Shown here piece by piece: positions 43,924-53,120 of a stretch of DNA of 64,000 nt; the stretch's first letter is position 1, and the number at the start of each line of letters is the position of its first letter. The notes below the pieces were generated by a model. It was given only the letters and a program-made list of their open reading frames with translations. It ran no database searches and was not told the DNA's origin. Source of the DNA: Neotamlana laminarinivorans (lineage in GTDB: Bacteria > Bacteroidota > Bacteroidia > Flavobacteriales > Flavobacteriaceae); NCBI RefSeq assembly GCF_020523925.1, contig NZ_JAJAPW010000001.1, positions 124,001-188,000 of the forward strand, given 5' to 3'. A program made the position numbers and the translations under genes.

Positions 43924-44344
43924 GAGTTGTTTTTTTAAACTCTTTTAAATTTTTCACCCAACAAATACCTTCATCTAAACTCGTACAACGCTTCAAACTT
44001 TTTTTTGCAAAGTGTTTTTCTATTGATGCGTTCATAAAAGTAGCATTGTTGTATATAATTATAGCACTAGCTACTACAAAATCAAAAGTTTCTTCCCATA
44101 GTGTCCATATTTGTGGATTTATTGAGTAATCGTTAATGCGATGAGATATGTACGCCAGTTTAGTATTTTTATCATAAAGAGCTTCAACATTCATTAGCAT
44201 ACATTCAATTTTATCCCAATCTACATGTTGTCCTTCAAAAAATTCACCAATCACCATTTTATCTGCTAAGTAAAAATCACCAAAAGGTAGAGTAAGTTTT
44301 CTAGTATTCAGTTCTTTATAGTAAACAGAATCTTCAAATTTCAT
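43913..44344 (-). CDS. Unassigned soluble protein (SpoIIAA/STAS-like features)
   Basis: The 143-residue protein has strand-helix alternation (DFYLADKMVIGEFFEGQH; FVVASAIIIYNNATFMNAS) that resembles SpoIIAA-like proteins common in Bacteroidota, but no functional motif stands out. No signal peptide or membrane helix is present. It is convergent with rnz, with 11 bp of overlap, and divergent from pdxH. Confidence 0.7.
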   Translation of the reverse strand: MKFEDSVYYKELNTRKLTLPFGDFYLADKMVIGEFFEGQHVDWDKIECMLMNVEALYDKNTKLAYISHRINDYSINPQIWTLWEETFDFVVASAIIIYNNATFMNASIEKHFAKKSLKRCTSLDEGICWVKNLKEFKKTTLKS

Positions 44345-44431
44345 ATATTAGTATCTTAAGGGAGCTAAAAATAGAAATTCTACTTAAAACTAAACTATTT
44401 TATTCTTATAATTTTCATTTATTTTGTAACC

Positions 44432-45079
44432 ATGGATGCAGATTTAAGTAATTACAGAAAGTCTTACGAGAAAGGAACTTTACTATTAACAGAAACACCA
44501 GAAAATCCCATTGAACTATTTCAAAGATGGTTTTTTGAGGTAGATTCTTTTTTTGTTGAAGACGAAACTAACGCTATGACCTTATCTACAATAGGGTTAG
44601 ATGGATTTCCAAAAAACCGAGTTGTTTTATTAAAAAAATACACTTTTGAAGGGTTTATATTTTATACCAATTATAACAGCGAAAAAGGAAGAGCTATTGC
44701 TAAAAATCCCAATGTATGTTTATCCTTTTTTTGGCATGGTGCAGAACGACAAATTATAATTAAAGGAAAAGCCGAAAAAATTGCAGAAAACTTAAGTGAT
44801 GGATATTTTGAGTCTAGGCCACGTGGCAGTCAACTAGGGGCATTAGTTTCTAACCAAAGCGAAATTATTGAAAGTAGAGATTTTTTGGAAAAAAAATTGA
44901 GCGATCTAGAAAAACAATTTGAAGGCAAGGACATTGAGCGACCTTTACATTGGGGCGGATACATTGTTAAGCCAATAGAAATGGAATTTTGGCAAGGTAG
45001 ACCTAATCGTTTACACGATAGAATTCGCTACACACTTCAGTCTGATTATAATTGGCAAAAAGATCGATTATCTCCTTAA
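44432..45079 (+). CDS. pdxH: Pyridoxamine 5'-phosphate oxidase
   Basis: The 215-residue protein has the family motifs NAMTLSTIGLDGFPKNRVVL (~45-64), GFIFYTNYNSEKG, SFFWHGAERQIIIKG and the C-terminal EFWQGRPNRLHDRIRY. It uses FMN and O2 to make pyridoxal 5'-phosphate, the cofactor of GlyA, RocD and the cysteine desulfurase encoded in this window. It is monocistronic. Confidence 0.96.
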   Translation: MDADLSNYRKSYEKGTLLLTETPENPIELFQRWFFEVDSFFVEDETNAMTLSTIGLDGFPKNRVVLLKKYTFEGFIFYTNYNSEKGRAIAKNPNVCLSFFWHGAERQIIIKGKAEKIAENLSDGYFESRPRGSQLGALVSNQSEIIESRDFLEKKLSDLEKQFEGKDIERPLHWGGYIVKPIEMEFWQGRPNRLHDRIRYTLQSDYNWQKDRLSP

Positions 45080-45249
45080 TAAATCGATGTAAGACTTGTT
45101 TTTGTATTTTGACTTAAAATTTCATCGATTAAAAACGATTTTTCACCGACAAAATGCGCTTGCTTCATCGATTTTAACATTTAATTAACATTCGTTTTCT
45201 AGGATGTAGGTTATTTTTATAATCCCGAATTAATAAACTTAACCTACAA

Positions 45250-45744
45250 ATGAATTCGTTTTACAAAGTAACGTTAGTGTTGCTATTGCTTTTTAGCAGT
45301 CTAACATCATGCACATCAGAGTCTATTGATGATGCAGATAGCTTAATTATTCCAGAAGAAACACTGGTAGCAAAAGACATTGAAGTTGAGATTTTAAGCT
45401 TAATAAATCAACATCGTAGCAATTTAGGCTTGTCTTCTTTAGATGATATGTCTATTATTAAATCCGTAGCTTTTAGCCATACAGATTATATGGTAGATGT
45501 TAATCAAGTTTCTCATGCAAATTTTTACACACGTAGTGCTTACTTAAAAGAAAATGCTGGAGCACAAACCGTAACCGAAAATGTTGCATACGGATATAGC
45601 TCTGCAGAAGCGGTTGTAAATGCATGGTTGCGCAGTGATTCTCACAAAGAAAATCTTGAAGGCGATTTTACCAATTTTGATGTTTCAGCAGAAACAAATG
45701 CAGATGGTCGTTGGTATTTTACCAACATATTTATTAAAATTTAA
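45250..45744 (+). CDS. CAP-domain (SCP/PR1) lipoprotein
   Basis: The 164-residue protein has a signal ending in the lipobox LTSC (Cys21) and a CAP domain: ILSLINQHRSNLGLSSL, AFSHTDYMVDVNQVSHANF, VTENVAYGYS and WLRSDSHKENLEGDF. The His and Glu residues of the CAP cavity are present. The function of bacterial CAP lipoproteins is largely unknown. A likely terminator follows at 45834. Confidence 0.88.
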   Translation: MNSFYKVTLVLLLLFSSLTSCTSESIDDADSLIIPEETLVAKDIEVEILSLINQHRSNLGLSSLDDMSIIKSVAFSHTDYMVDVNQVSHANFYTRSAYLKENAGAQTVTENVAYGYSSAEAVVNAWLRSDSHKENLEGDFTNFDVSAETNADGRWYFTNIFIKI

Positions 45745-45833
45745 ATTCTCATAGTTCCAATGGCTTGAAATTTTAACTTTTAATAGAAGCATATATAGTT
45801 TTGTATGTTATTCAAGTTTAACTTTGTTGTTAT

Positions 45834-45870
45834 AAACGCTCTCATTAACTTTGGCAGCGTTTTTGTTTTT
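45834..45870 (+). terminator. Probable terminator after the CAP lipoprotein gene
   Basis: AAACGCT (45834-45840) pairs with AGCGTTT (45856-45862) around a 15-base loop and is followed by TTGTTTTTTC. It lies ~90 bp after the CAP stop and ~65 bp before the next gene on the same strand. Confidence 0.5.
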
Positions 45871-45933
45871 TCTATACCTATTTTAAATATCATGAAATAA
45901 CAAAAAATATAAAGCTTTTCAACAAACGTATAC

Positions 45934-47616
45934 ATGCCTGAATTTAATTTTCAAGAAGCGTATTTTCATAATTTACAAAGTACGGCTTTTAGTTTACCTC
46001 AAAAATTTACGTATCCATTTTATTATACACCGCATAAATTAAGTGTTCTAGCAGCACAGCATCTTCAAAATTATCTTAGTAAGGCTAATCTTAATCATAA
46101 TTTTGGTTTATGTCCAGATTCTAAAGGCTTAATTATTGGCAAAATGTTTGGGGTTATGGTAGTAAAAAATAATGATAATACTTTGGGGTATTTAGCAGCA
46201 TTTTCAGGTAAACTTGCTAATACTAATAATCTGCCTGGTTTTGTGCCAACTGTTTTCGATACTTTAAATCCTAATGGATTTTACAAAAAAGGAGAGCAGG
46301 AGTTAAATGAAATAAATAAACAAATTGAAATCCTTGAAGCTTCAAACGAATATGTTGTAGCCAAACGCAATTTAGAATTAAGTTTATCATTGTATAATGA
46401 AGAATTAAGGGCTTTAAAAGAAACCATAAAACAAAAAAAGATAGCTCGAAAAAAACTTCGAATTTCTGAAGCAGATAAACTATCAAATGAAGATTATAAT
46501 ATTTTTTTAGAAACACTAAAAAACGAAAGTATACAGTATAACTTGAAGTTAAAACATTTTAAAAAGTTTCATGAATCAAACATTGATGATTTAAAACAAA
46601 AATGGAATAACTTAAAACATAAAATTGATTTATTAAAAGATTTACGCCAAACAAAGTCTGCAGCGCTTCAGAAACAAATTCATCAACAATATAAATTTTT
46701 AAACGCATTAGGTGAAACTAAAGATTTACTAGATATTTTTAAAGATACAACATTACGAGTACCACCAGCTGGTGCAGGGGAGTGTGCTGCACCAAAACTT
46801 TTTCAGTATGCATACGAGAATAATTTAAAACCAATAGCAATGGCAGAGTTTTGGTGGGGAGCTTCACCAAAATCTGAAGTAAGGAAACATAAACAGTTTT
46901 ATCCTTCCTGTAGAAGTAAATGTGAACCCATTTTAGGCCATATGATGCAAGGTTTAACTGTTGAAGATAATCCAATTTTAGAAGTAAAAAAGCATAACGA
47001 ACCTTTAGAAATATTATACGAAGATGATTATTTATTGCTGGTAAATAAACCCGCAGAATTTTTATCTGTTCCCGGAAAAACAAGTTTACAGTCTGTGCAA
47101 ACTAAAATGCAGGAATATTTACCAAATAATAAGGTACTTCTTGTTCATCGTTTAGATATGTCTACATCTGGTATTTTATTAGTAGCAAAAAATGAAAGAA
47201 CCCATAAAAAGCTTCAAAAACAGTTTATTAATAGAAGTGTAAAAAAACGCTACGTTGCCATTTTAAACGGTGAAATAGATACACAAGAAGGTGAAATAGA
47301 GTTACCGCTTCGGGTTGATTTAGATAATCGTCCGCAACAATTAGTTTGCTTTCAGTATGGTAAACCAGCTAAAACAAAATACAAAGTTGTAGCCGTTAAA
47401 AACGGAAAAACAAGAATTCATTTTTTCCCAATTACAGGTAGAACACACCAATTACGAGTTCATGCAGCTCATAGCAGTGGATTAAATACACCTATTTTTG
47501 GAGATGACTTATACGGTTTAAAAGCAAATAGATTACATTTACATGCAGAATTTTTAAGCTTTGAACATCCGGTTAAAAAAAAAGAGCTAAACATTTTCTG
47601 TAAAGCTCCTTTTTAA
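45934..47616 (+). CDS. RluA-family pseudouridine synthase with a long N-terminal extension
   Basis: The 560-residue protein has a C-terminal RluA-type synthase (~350-560) with the catalytic aspartate in HRLDMSTSGILLVAKNERT (~407-425), RYVAILNGEI and GRTHQLRVHAAH. The first ~340 residues are unlike bacterial RluA: a small domain, a coiled coil (~125-250) and a conserved stretch with PPAGAGECAAPKLFQYAYEN and an FYPSCRSKCEPIL cysteine pair. Such long RluA proteins occur in Bacteroidota and some proteobacteria. The target RNA (23S rRNA or tRNA) is not clear. Confidence 0.88.
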   Translation: MPEFNFQEAYFHNLQSTAFSLPQKFTYPFYYTPHKLSVLAAQHLQNYLSKANLNHNFGLCPDSKGLIIGKMFGVMVVKNNDNTLGYLAAFSGKLANTNNLPGFVPTVFDTLNPNGFYKKGEQELNEINKQIEILEASNEYVVAKRNLELSLSLYNEELRALKETIKQKKIARKKLRISEADKLSNEDYNIFLETLKNESIQYNLKLKHFKKFHESNIDDLKQKWNNLKHKIDLLKDLRQTKSAALQKQIHQQYKFLNALGETKDLLDIFKDTTLRVPPAGAGECAAPKLFQYAYENNLKPIAMAEFWWGASPKSEVRKHKQFYPSCRSKCEPILGHMMQGLTVEDNPILEVKKHNEPLEILYEDDYLLLVNKPAEFLSVPGKTSLQSVQTKMQEYLPNNKVLLVHRLDMSTSGILLVAKNERTHKKLQKQFINRSVKKRYVAILNGEIDTQEGEIELPLRVDLDNRPQQLVCFQYGKPAKTKYKVVAVKNGKTRIHFFPITGRTHQLRVHAAHSSGLNTPIFGDDLYGLKANRLHLHAEFLSFEHPVKKKELNIFCKAPF

Positions 47617-47635
47617 AATAAATTTTATAAATCTT

Positions 47636-48919
47636 TTATTTTTTGTTAAAAACTGGAAGTAACTTGGTTGAAACTTCGCCAAAACCAATACGTGTACCGT
47701 CTTTTTCGCAATAACCTCTCATAATTACAGTATCATTATCATTAATAGCTGCACGTTCACTTCCATCTGTCATTTTTATTAGGTTTTCGCCTTTCCAAGT
47801 TAATTCTAACATCGATCCGTAAGTATCAGGTGTTGGTCCAGAAATGGCACCACTTCCCATTAAATCGCCAGAATTTACAGAGCATCCGTTAATGGTATGG
47901 TGAGCTAATTGTTGCACCATATTCCAGTACATATATTTAAAGTTCGAGTTGCTTACAACAGTTTCTTTAGCGCCTTGAGGTTGTATAGCAACTTCTAAAT
48001 TAATGTCGTAGCTTTTTTTTCCTTTATATTTTAAATAATTTAATTGAGGTTTTTTAGGTTTAGGACTTTCAACTCTGTAAGGTTCTAAAGCATCAAGAGT
48101 TACAATCCATGGGGAAATAGAGGAGGCAAAACTTTTTGCTAAAAAAGGACCAAAAGGCATTTGTTCCCATTCTTGAATATCGCGGGCACTCCAATCGTTA
48201 AGAAGTACAAGTCCAAAAATATATTCTTCAGCTTCTTCAATAGGTATAGGTTCTCCTAAGTCGTTAGCGGCAGTTGTTATAAATGCCATTTCAAGTTCAA
48301 AATCTACTAATTTACTTGGGCCAAAAACAGGATTAGTTTTACCATTTTGTAAAATTTGTCCTTGTGGTCTGTGAATTGAAATTCCTGATGGAATTACAGA
48401 AGAGCTTCTACCGTGATAACCTATAGGCATTTGCAGCCAATTTGGAGCTAACTCAGCATCGGCACTTTTAAAAATTGAACTTACGTTAGTGGCGTGTTCT
48501 ATACTAGAATAAAAATCTGTATAATCTCCAACTTGAACAGGTAGTTGCATTTCAATTTCATCTAGCCTAAATAAAACAATTTCTTTGTGCTTTTTATTTT
48601 GTTTTAAGCTATCGTTATTATCATCAAAAATTTCTGCAATTCTATTTCTTACGGCGCGCCATGTTTTACGCCCATCTGCAATAAAATCGTTTAAAGTATC
48701 TTGCAAGAAAATATCATCAGTTAGGGCAATTCCATCAAAATATCCAAGTTGGTGTAAGGCACCTAAGTCAATTGCTGTATCACCAATTCGTGTACCAATA
48801 GTTATAATATCGTCTCGGGTTAAAAACACCCCAAAAGGAATGTTTTGTATAGGAAAATCAGAGTTTTTATCGACGTGTAACCACGACTTTCTATCTGGGT
48901 TATTTGCTGAAAGCGGCAT
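47636..48919 (-). CDS. fahA: Fumarylacetoacetase
   Basis: The 427-residue protein matches full-length eukaryotic-type FAH. Visible motifs are DFYSSIEHATN (metal ligand), LPIGYHGRSSSVI-like MPIGYHGRSSSVIPSG (~167-182), DFELEMAFI (Glu-x-Glu), LLNDWSARDIQEWE and GSGAISGPT. It cleaves fumarylacetoacetate to fumarate and acetoacetate, the last step of tyrosine degradation, in the cytoplasm. No other tyrosine genes are in the window. Confidence 0.95.
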   Translation of the reverse strand: MPLSANNPDRKSWLHVDKNSDFPIQNIPFGVFLTRDDIITIGTRIGDTAIDLGALHQLGYFDGIALTDDIFLQDTLNDFIADGRKTWRAVRNRIAEIFDDNNDSLKQNKKHKEIVLFRLDEIEMQLPVQVGDYTDFYSSIEHATNVSSIFKSADAELAPNWLQMPIGYHGRSSSVIPSGISIHRPQGQILQNGKTNPVFGPSKLVDFELEMAFITTAANDLGEPIPIEEAEEYIFGLVLLNDWSARDIQEWEQMPFGPFLAKSFASSISPWIVTLDALEPYRVESPKPKKPQLNYLKYKGKKSYDINLEVAIQPQGAKETVVSNSNFKYMYWNMVQQLAHHTINGCSVNSGDLMGSGAISGPTPDTYGSMLELTWKGENLIKMTDGSERAAINDNDTVIMRGYCEKDGTRIGFGEVSTKLLPVFNKK

Positions 48920-48954
48920 AGTTATAATGTAATTATTTTGTTTTAAGTCTTATC

Positions 48955-48962
48955 AAACCTAC
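48955..48962 (-). promoter_or_regulatory. -7 promoter element of fahA
   Basis: On the minus strand this reads TAGGTTTG, a TAnnTTTG match, 36 bp upstream of the fahA ATG. No TTG is found at the -33 distance. Confidence 0.4.
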
Positions 48963-49085
48963 ACAAAATTTTCGTTTTTATTGTTAAAATCTATTAAAAT
49001 TTAAATTTTATCAAAAAGTTGATAATTTGGTTAAAAACTTGGCTCGAATTATAACATTTTTACCATTTATAAGTAATGTATTTTC

Positions 49086-49093
49086 TATTTTTG
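49086..49093 (+). promoter_or_regulatory. -7 promoter element of glyA
   Basis: TATTTTTG matches TAnnTTTG exactly; transcription would begin near 49098, 24 bases before the glyA ATG. Confidence 0.5.
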
Positions 49094-49121
49094 CACATCA
49101 TTAAAATAGAAACTAAATATT

Positions 49122-50393
49122 ATGCAACGCGACGAACAAATTTTTGAACTTATTCAGGCAGAAAAAGAACGCCAACTTCATGGTATAGAACTTATAGCAT
49201 CCGAGAATTTTGTAAGTGAACAAGTTATGGAAGCAGCTGGTTCTGTATTAACAAATAAATACGCCGAAGGTTACCCAGGAAAACGCTACTATGGTGGTTG
49301 TGAAGTGGTTGATGAAGTAGAGGCAATAGCCATAGAACGTGCAAAAACTTTGTTTGGAGCCGAATATGTTAATGTACAACCTCACTCTGGTAGTCAGGCT
49401 AACACAGCGGTTTACCATGCCTGTTTAAAACCAGGAGATAAAATTTTAGGTTTCGATTTATCTCACGGTGGTCATTTAACACACGGTTCGCCGGTAAACT
49501 TTTCAGGTAAATTATATAGCCCTGTTTTTTATGGTGTGGAAGAAGAAACAGGTGTCTTAAATTATGATAAAATTCAAGAAATTGCAACCAAAGAACAACC
49601 AAAATTAATTATTGCAGGTGCTTCAGCTTATTCTCGCGATATAGATTTTAAACGTTTTAGAACCATTGCTGATAGTGTAGGTGCTATTTTGTTAGCCGAT
49701 ATATCGCATCCAGCAGGCTTAATAGCAAAAGGTATTTTAAACGATCCGTTGCCTCATTGTCATATTGTTACAACAACAACTCATAAAACATTAAGAGGTC
49801 CTCGTGGAGGTATGATTATGATGGGGAAAGATTTTGAGAACCCATTTGGAATTACTTTAAAAAATGGAAGCTTACGTAAAATGTCGTCGCTTTTAGATTC
49901 TGCTGTATTTCCAGGAAACCAAGGCGGACCTTTAGAGCACATTATTGCAGCGAAAGCAATTGCATTTGGTGAGGCTTTAACAGATGATTTTTTAAACTAC
50001 CAATTACAAGTTAAGAAAAATGCCAATGCTATGGCAAACGCTTTAGTTGCTAAAGATTATAAAATTATTTCTGGAGGAACAGATAATCATATGATGCTTA
50101 TCGATTTAAGAAATAAAAATGTTTCTGGTAAAGATGCAGAACAAGCCCTTGTAAAGGCAGATATTACTGCAAATAAAAACATGGTACCTTTTGATGATAA
50201 ATCGCCATTTGTAACGTCTGGTATTCGTTTAGGAACTGCAGCAATTACTACAAGAGGTTTAAAAGAAACCGATATGACTGCTATTGTTGATTTAATTGAT
50301 GAAGTTATTACAAACTTTGAAGATGAAGCAACCTTAGAAGCTGTAAAAATTAAAGTTAATGCTATGATGAAGGATAAGCCTTTATTTGTATAA
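49122..50393 (+). CDS. glyA: Serine hydroxymethyltransferase
   Basis: The 423-residue enzyme has [18 protein letters not shown] at the N-terminus, the [17 protein letters not shown] motif, [19 protein letters not shown] and the PLP lysine in [15 protein letters not shown] (~219-233). It interconverts serine and glycine with tetrahydrofolate. It ends at a strong terminator. Confidence 0.97.
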   Translation: MQRDEQIFELIQAEKERQLHGIELIASENFVSEQVMEAAGSVLTNKYAEGYPGKRYYGGCEVVDEVEAIAIERAKTLFGAEYVNVQPHSGSQANTAVYHACLKPGDKILGFDLSHGGHLTHGSPVNFSGKLYSPVFYGVEEETGVLNYDKIQEIATKEQPKLIIAGASAYSRDIDFKRFRTIADSVGAILLADISHPAGLIAKGILNDPLPHCHIVTTTTHKTLRGPRGGMIMMGKDFENPFGITLKNGSLRKMSSLLDSAVFPGNQGGPLEHIIAAKAIAFGEALTDDFLNYQLQVKKNANAMANALVAKDYKIISGGTDNHMMLIDLRNKNVSGKDAEQALVKADITANKNMVPFDDKSPFVTSGIRLGTAAITTRGLKETDMTAIVDLIDEVITNFEDEATLEAVKIKVNAMMKDKPLFV

Positions 50394-50414
50394 CAATAGA
50401 TAAATACACATAAA

Positions 50415-50443
50415 AAAAATCCTGCCTTTTCAGCAGGATTTTT
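50415..50443. terminator. glyA terminator, shared with the end of the opposite ORF
   Basis: AAAAATCCTGC (50415-50425) and GCAGGATTTTT (50433-50443) form an 11-bp stem with a 7-base loop and T-tracts on both strands. The convergent ORF at 50430-50948 has its stop codon inside the loop (50430-50432). Confidence 0.87.
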
Positions 50444-50948
50444 TATTAATAATGAGTTTGGTATAAAACCTTACTGTTATTTTTATAAAACAGAGAAATT
50501 CATGTTTTTCTTCATTATTTTTTAATTCTTTCGATAAAAAATATCCACCAACTATTCCGTGAATTATTCCGAATATTCCGTAAATCCAAAGTTGATAAAT
50601 CGAATAACCAAGAAGCGATTCCAAAATTTGTATGCGTTCAAATTCGAATGAATTTATTATTCCGATTACTAGTGCTTTAAAGTATAATATTAAAATCCAC
50701 GAAGCAAAAAGAATAAAAAATGATATCCCGAAATATTTTTGGTTTTCTATTCTAACATATCTGTTCAGATATTTAAAAGCTAATAGTCCAATAATTAATG
50801 GTATCGAAATTATTGTAGTAATCCATTCAACCCAATCTCTCTCGATTGTGTGCCAACTTGGAATTTCTCCAATAACGACATAAAAAATGAAAAGAAAAAT
50901 CAGTCCGAAAGAATAATATTTAGTTATTAAAATTTTAATATTTTTCAA
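50430..50948 (-). CDS. Unknown membrane protein running into the glyA terminator
   Basis: The 172-residue protein has four or five membrane helices (for example YYSFGLIFLFIFYVVIGEIP and GISFFILFASWILILYFKAL). I recognise no family. Its last ~8 codons are encoded by the glyA terminator stem and the stop lies in the loop, so the original C-terminus may have been lost or replaced. The gene uses more TCG/CCG-type codons (GATATTCCG, GAATATTCCG) than its neighbours, hinting at transfer. Confidence 0.6.
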   Translation of the reverse strand: MKNIKILITKYYSFGLIFLFIFYVVIGEIPSWHTIERDWVEWITTIISIPLIIGLLAFKYLNRYVRIENQKYFGISFFILFASWILILYFKALVIGIINSFEFERIQILESLLGYSIYQLWIYGIFGIIHGIVGGYFLSKELKNNEEKHEFLCFIKITVRFYTKLIINKKSC

Positions 50949-51031
50949 TTCCGCGTTGCGTTTTTCTTAAATCGTACATAATGCTAAATATATGAAAAGT
51001 AGATGATTTCGAAGCACTATCTTTTGGTTGA

Positions 51032-51047
51032 GTATCAAGTTTGATAC
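51032..51047. repeat. 16-bp palindrome downstream of an SRPBCC gene
   Basis: GTATCAA-GT-TTGATAC is a 7-bp perfect inverted repeat with a 2-bp spacer. It lies in the 171-bp spacer 50949-51119, between two genes on the minus strand. It could be an operator for the membrane-protein gene start or a leftover of a mobile element. Confidence 0.35.
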
Positions 51048-51119
51048 GAGCCAAAGCCTTTGAGTTTATAACTTTCTAGCCTATTTTTATTTAAGTTGAT
51101 GTATATCGTTTATAAATCA

Positions 51120-51548
51120 TTAACTAATTAATAGGCCTTGGAGTATCCCGATGTCCTCGTTTATTCCTTGTTTAATTTTATTAAAGATAAGAGGCAATAT
51201 TATTTTTGCAAATCCTTTCGCTTGAAAAGAAAATGAAATATGAACAAAACTTTTTCCATTAGTTTCTTTAATATCCCAATTTATATCAGCAAACAAACCT
51301 TTAGATTCAATGGTCTTGTATCTAACTTTATTATTTGGTTTAAGCTCGGTAAATTCAAGAATCATTGTTCCTTTATTAGTATTCTCTTTAAATTTACTGC
51401 CAACCGTAATAGGGCTATCTAATAATTCTACTTTTTTTATTATTGAAATCCACTCGCTTCTTCTTTCAACATTTTTTGCAAAATCATACACTGAATTACT
51501 AGAAGCAGGTGTTTGAAATTCAATGTTATGAATAAATTGTTTTTTCAT
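51120..51548 (-). CDS. SRPBCC-family protein
   Basis: The 142-residue protein has a START/SRPBCC pattern: SVYDFAKNVERRSEWISIIK, SKFKENTNKGTMILEFTEL and VHISFSFQAKGFAKIILPLI. No signal peptide is present, so it is cytoplasmic. SRPBCC proteins bind hydrophobic ligands; the ligand is unknown. It follows a second, exported SRPBCC gene by 11 bp. Confidence 0.82.
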   Translation of the reverse strand: MKKQFIHNIEFQTPASSNSVYDFAKNVERRSEWISIIKKVELLDSPITVGSKFKENTNKGTMILEFTELKPNNKVRYKTIESKGLFADINWDIKETNGKSFVHISFSFQAKGFAKIILPLIFNKIKQGINEDIGILQGLLIS

Positions 51549-51559
51549 TTCTATGAATT

Positions 51560-52075
51560 TTATTTATTCAATTCTTCTGCCAATACCTTTAAATACTTCT
51601 TCATTGTGCTACCGTAAAACATTTTGGTCATAAATTTGGGTATTACAAAAGGAGCCGTTTCTCCGGTCATTTTATTATCAAAAATTAAAGTGTAAGTAAA
51701 TCTAGATTCTCCATTTTCGAGCGTAGTTACTTCTCTAATACTTTGCAAGTAATATTTTGCGCTATCTGGAGTGGTATAAACAATTTTATGATCTTTATTT
51801 TCCGTTACGTATGTTGGAGTTATTGTACGCTTTTTTCCAAACGAAGAATATTCGGTAAAACCTTTACCATATTTTGGTGAAGTAATTTGTACCATGCTAT
51901 CAACTTCAGCTCTCCACACGACATCGTTATTTAAGTCTGATATATAATTGAATAATTTATCCTTACCTATAGGAATATCAATAGTTTTAGTTATTGAAAC
52001 ATTTTTTTGAGCCTGAAGTTGGGTACTGATAATAATCACTAGTATAATGAGTGAAAATTTTAATGAAGTTTTCAT
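51560..52075 (-). CDS. Exported SRPBCC-family protein
   Basis: The 171-residue protein begins with a signal peptide (LKFSLIILVIIISTQLQAQ) and has an SRPBCC fold pattern: IPIGKDKLFNYISDLNNDVV, FTEYSSFGKKRTITPTYV and SRFTYTLIFDNKMTGE. It is predicted to be periplasmic. Two adjacent SRPBCC genes, one with and one without a signal, suggest a shared ligand or a duplication. Confidence 0.82.
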   Translation of the reverse strand: MKTSLKFSLIILVIIISTQLQAQKNVSITKTIDIPIGKDKLFNYISDLNNDVVWRAEVDSMVQITSPKYGKGFTEYSSFGKKRTITPTYVTENKDHKIVYTTPDSAKYYLQSIREVTTLENGESRFTYTLIFDNKMTGETAPFVIPKFMTKMFYGSTMKKYLKVLAEELNK

Positions 52076-52145
52076 GTTTTTTAGATTGCTACTAAATTTT
52101 ATTGAACACGATCAAATTAGATATTGATGTATTTTAAAGTACTGA

Positions 52146-52511
52146 TTATACGTATAGTCTTCCTACAACTATAAATAGAGCTAGTAATAAAAGGATAAGG
52201 TTTACAATTACTTTGTCTTTTTCTTTTCTTTTAAGATGAAGAATTAACGCTCCAATCATGGTTATAGACAATCCAATTGCAGCAATAGGCACTAGTATTG
52301 CTATAGAGCTTATAAATATGGGTAAAACAATACCTATGGCACCTAAAACTTCTAAAAGACCTATTAATTTTAGTTTGTTTTCAGAATAGTTATCTGTCCA
52401 ATCTCCTAGTTTTTCACGAAGTGTTTCTTTATTTTTTGCTACTTTCATTATTCCTGCCATAAAGAATATACAGGCTAATAAACCTTGTATTACGTAAAGT
52501 GTAATATTCAT
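52146..52511 (-). CDS. DoxX-family membrane protein
   Basis: The 121-residue protein has four membrane helices with the DoxX pattern: LLACIFFMAGIMKVAKNKET near the N-terminus, LIGLLEVLGAIGIVLPIF and ALILHLKRKEKDKVIVNLIL. DoxX-like proteins are linked to oxidative stress in several phyla. It lies between a Crp/Fnr regulator gene and the SRPBCC pair on the same strand and probably shares regulation. Confidence 0.85.
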   Translation of the reverse strand: MNITLYVIQGLLACIFFMAGIMKVAKNKETLREKLGDWTDNYSENKLKLIGLLEVLGAIGIVLPIFISSIAILVPIAAIGLSITMIGALILHLKRKEKDKVIVNLILLLLALFIVVGRLYV

Positions 52512-52599
52512 TTTTTCTGGTATTTTGGTTAAAAATTATTTAGAATGTAAATAACAGAAGAAGTGAATTTATATGCATTAATGTAGATTAAGAAATCTA

Positions 52600-53085
52600 C
52601 TATTGTTTTGAACGAAGTCTTTGACTCTTTAGTGAGCTCAAAGCTTCAGGTGTAATGCCAAGATAAGAAGCAATCATATGTTGCGGTACTCTTTGTATAA
52701 TATTTGGGTAGGTAGATATAAAATGCTCATATCTATCACTTGCTGTAGCGCTCATAAGCATGATTACTCTGTTTTGTAATACCCGAATTCGTTTTATAAA
52801 CTTTTTTAAGTCAATATCTTGAGAAGATGTTTTTTCTATAGCAACAATCACAGAATCTTCTAAAGCATCAATATATAATTCACAAGGTTCATTAGGGGAG
52901 ACGTAGTCTGTAACAATCCAACCCTCAGGGCCGAACATAAAAATATGTTCTTTTCCTTTTTCATCAATCGTATAACTTCTTAGTAAACCTGATTCTACTT
53001 TATAAGATTTACTGTATAAATCACCTTTTCGTTGTAGAATCTGTTTTTTTAGTACTTTGATTTTTTTCATTTGAATTGTATTCAA
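52600..53085 (-). CDS. Crp/Fnr-family regulator, apparently lacking its N-terminal helix
   Basis: The 161-residue protein aligns with Crp/Fnr from the first beta-strand (KIKVLKKQILQRKGD) through EHIFMFGPEGWIV to the helix-turn-helix HMIASYLGITPEALSSLKSQ. Flavobacterial members usually carry ~25 more N-terminal residues. Here the frame opens only with a TTG at 53085 (or ATG at 53070), and upstream codons contain stops, so those residues are missing. The effector pocket may be altered. The nearest upstream gene ends 36 bp away. Confidence 0.75.
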   Translation of the reverse strand: MNTIQMKKIKVLKKQILQRKGDLYSKSYKVESGLLRSYTIDEKGKEHIFMFGPEGWIVTDYVSPNEPCELYIDALEDSVIVAIEKTSSQDIDLKKFIKRIRVLQNRVIMLMSATASDRYEHFISTYPNIIQRVPQHMIASYLGITPEALSSLKSQRLRSKQ

Positions 53086-53120
53086 TGATATACAACAGGT
53101 TTTAAAAGGTCAAATTCCGT

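Noticed and set aside
45084-45170. ATCGATG...CATCGAT dyad after pdxH as terminator
   Set aside because: The arms are short, the spacing is long, and several similar TCGAT words occur nearby without a T-tract.
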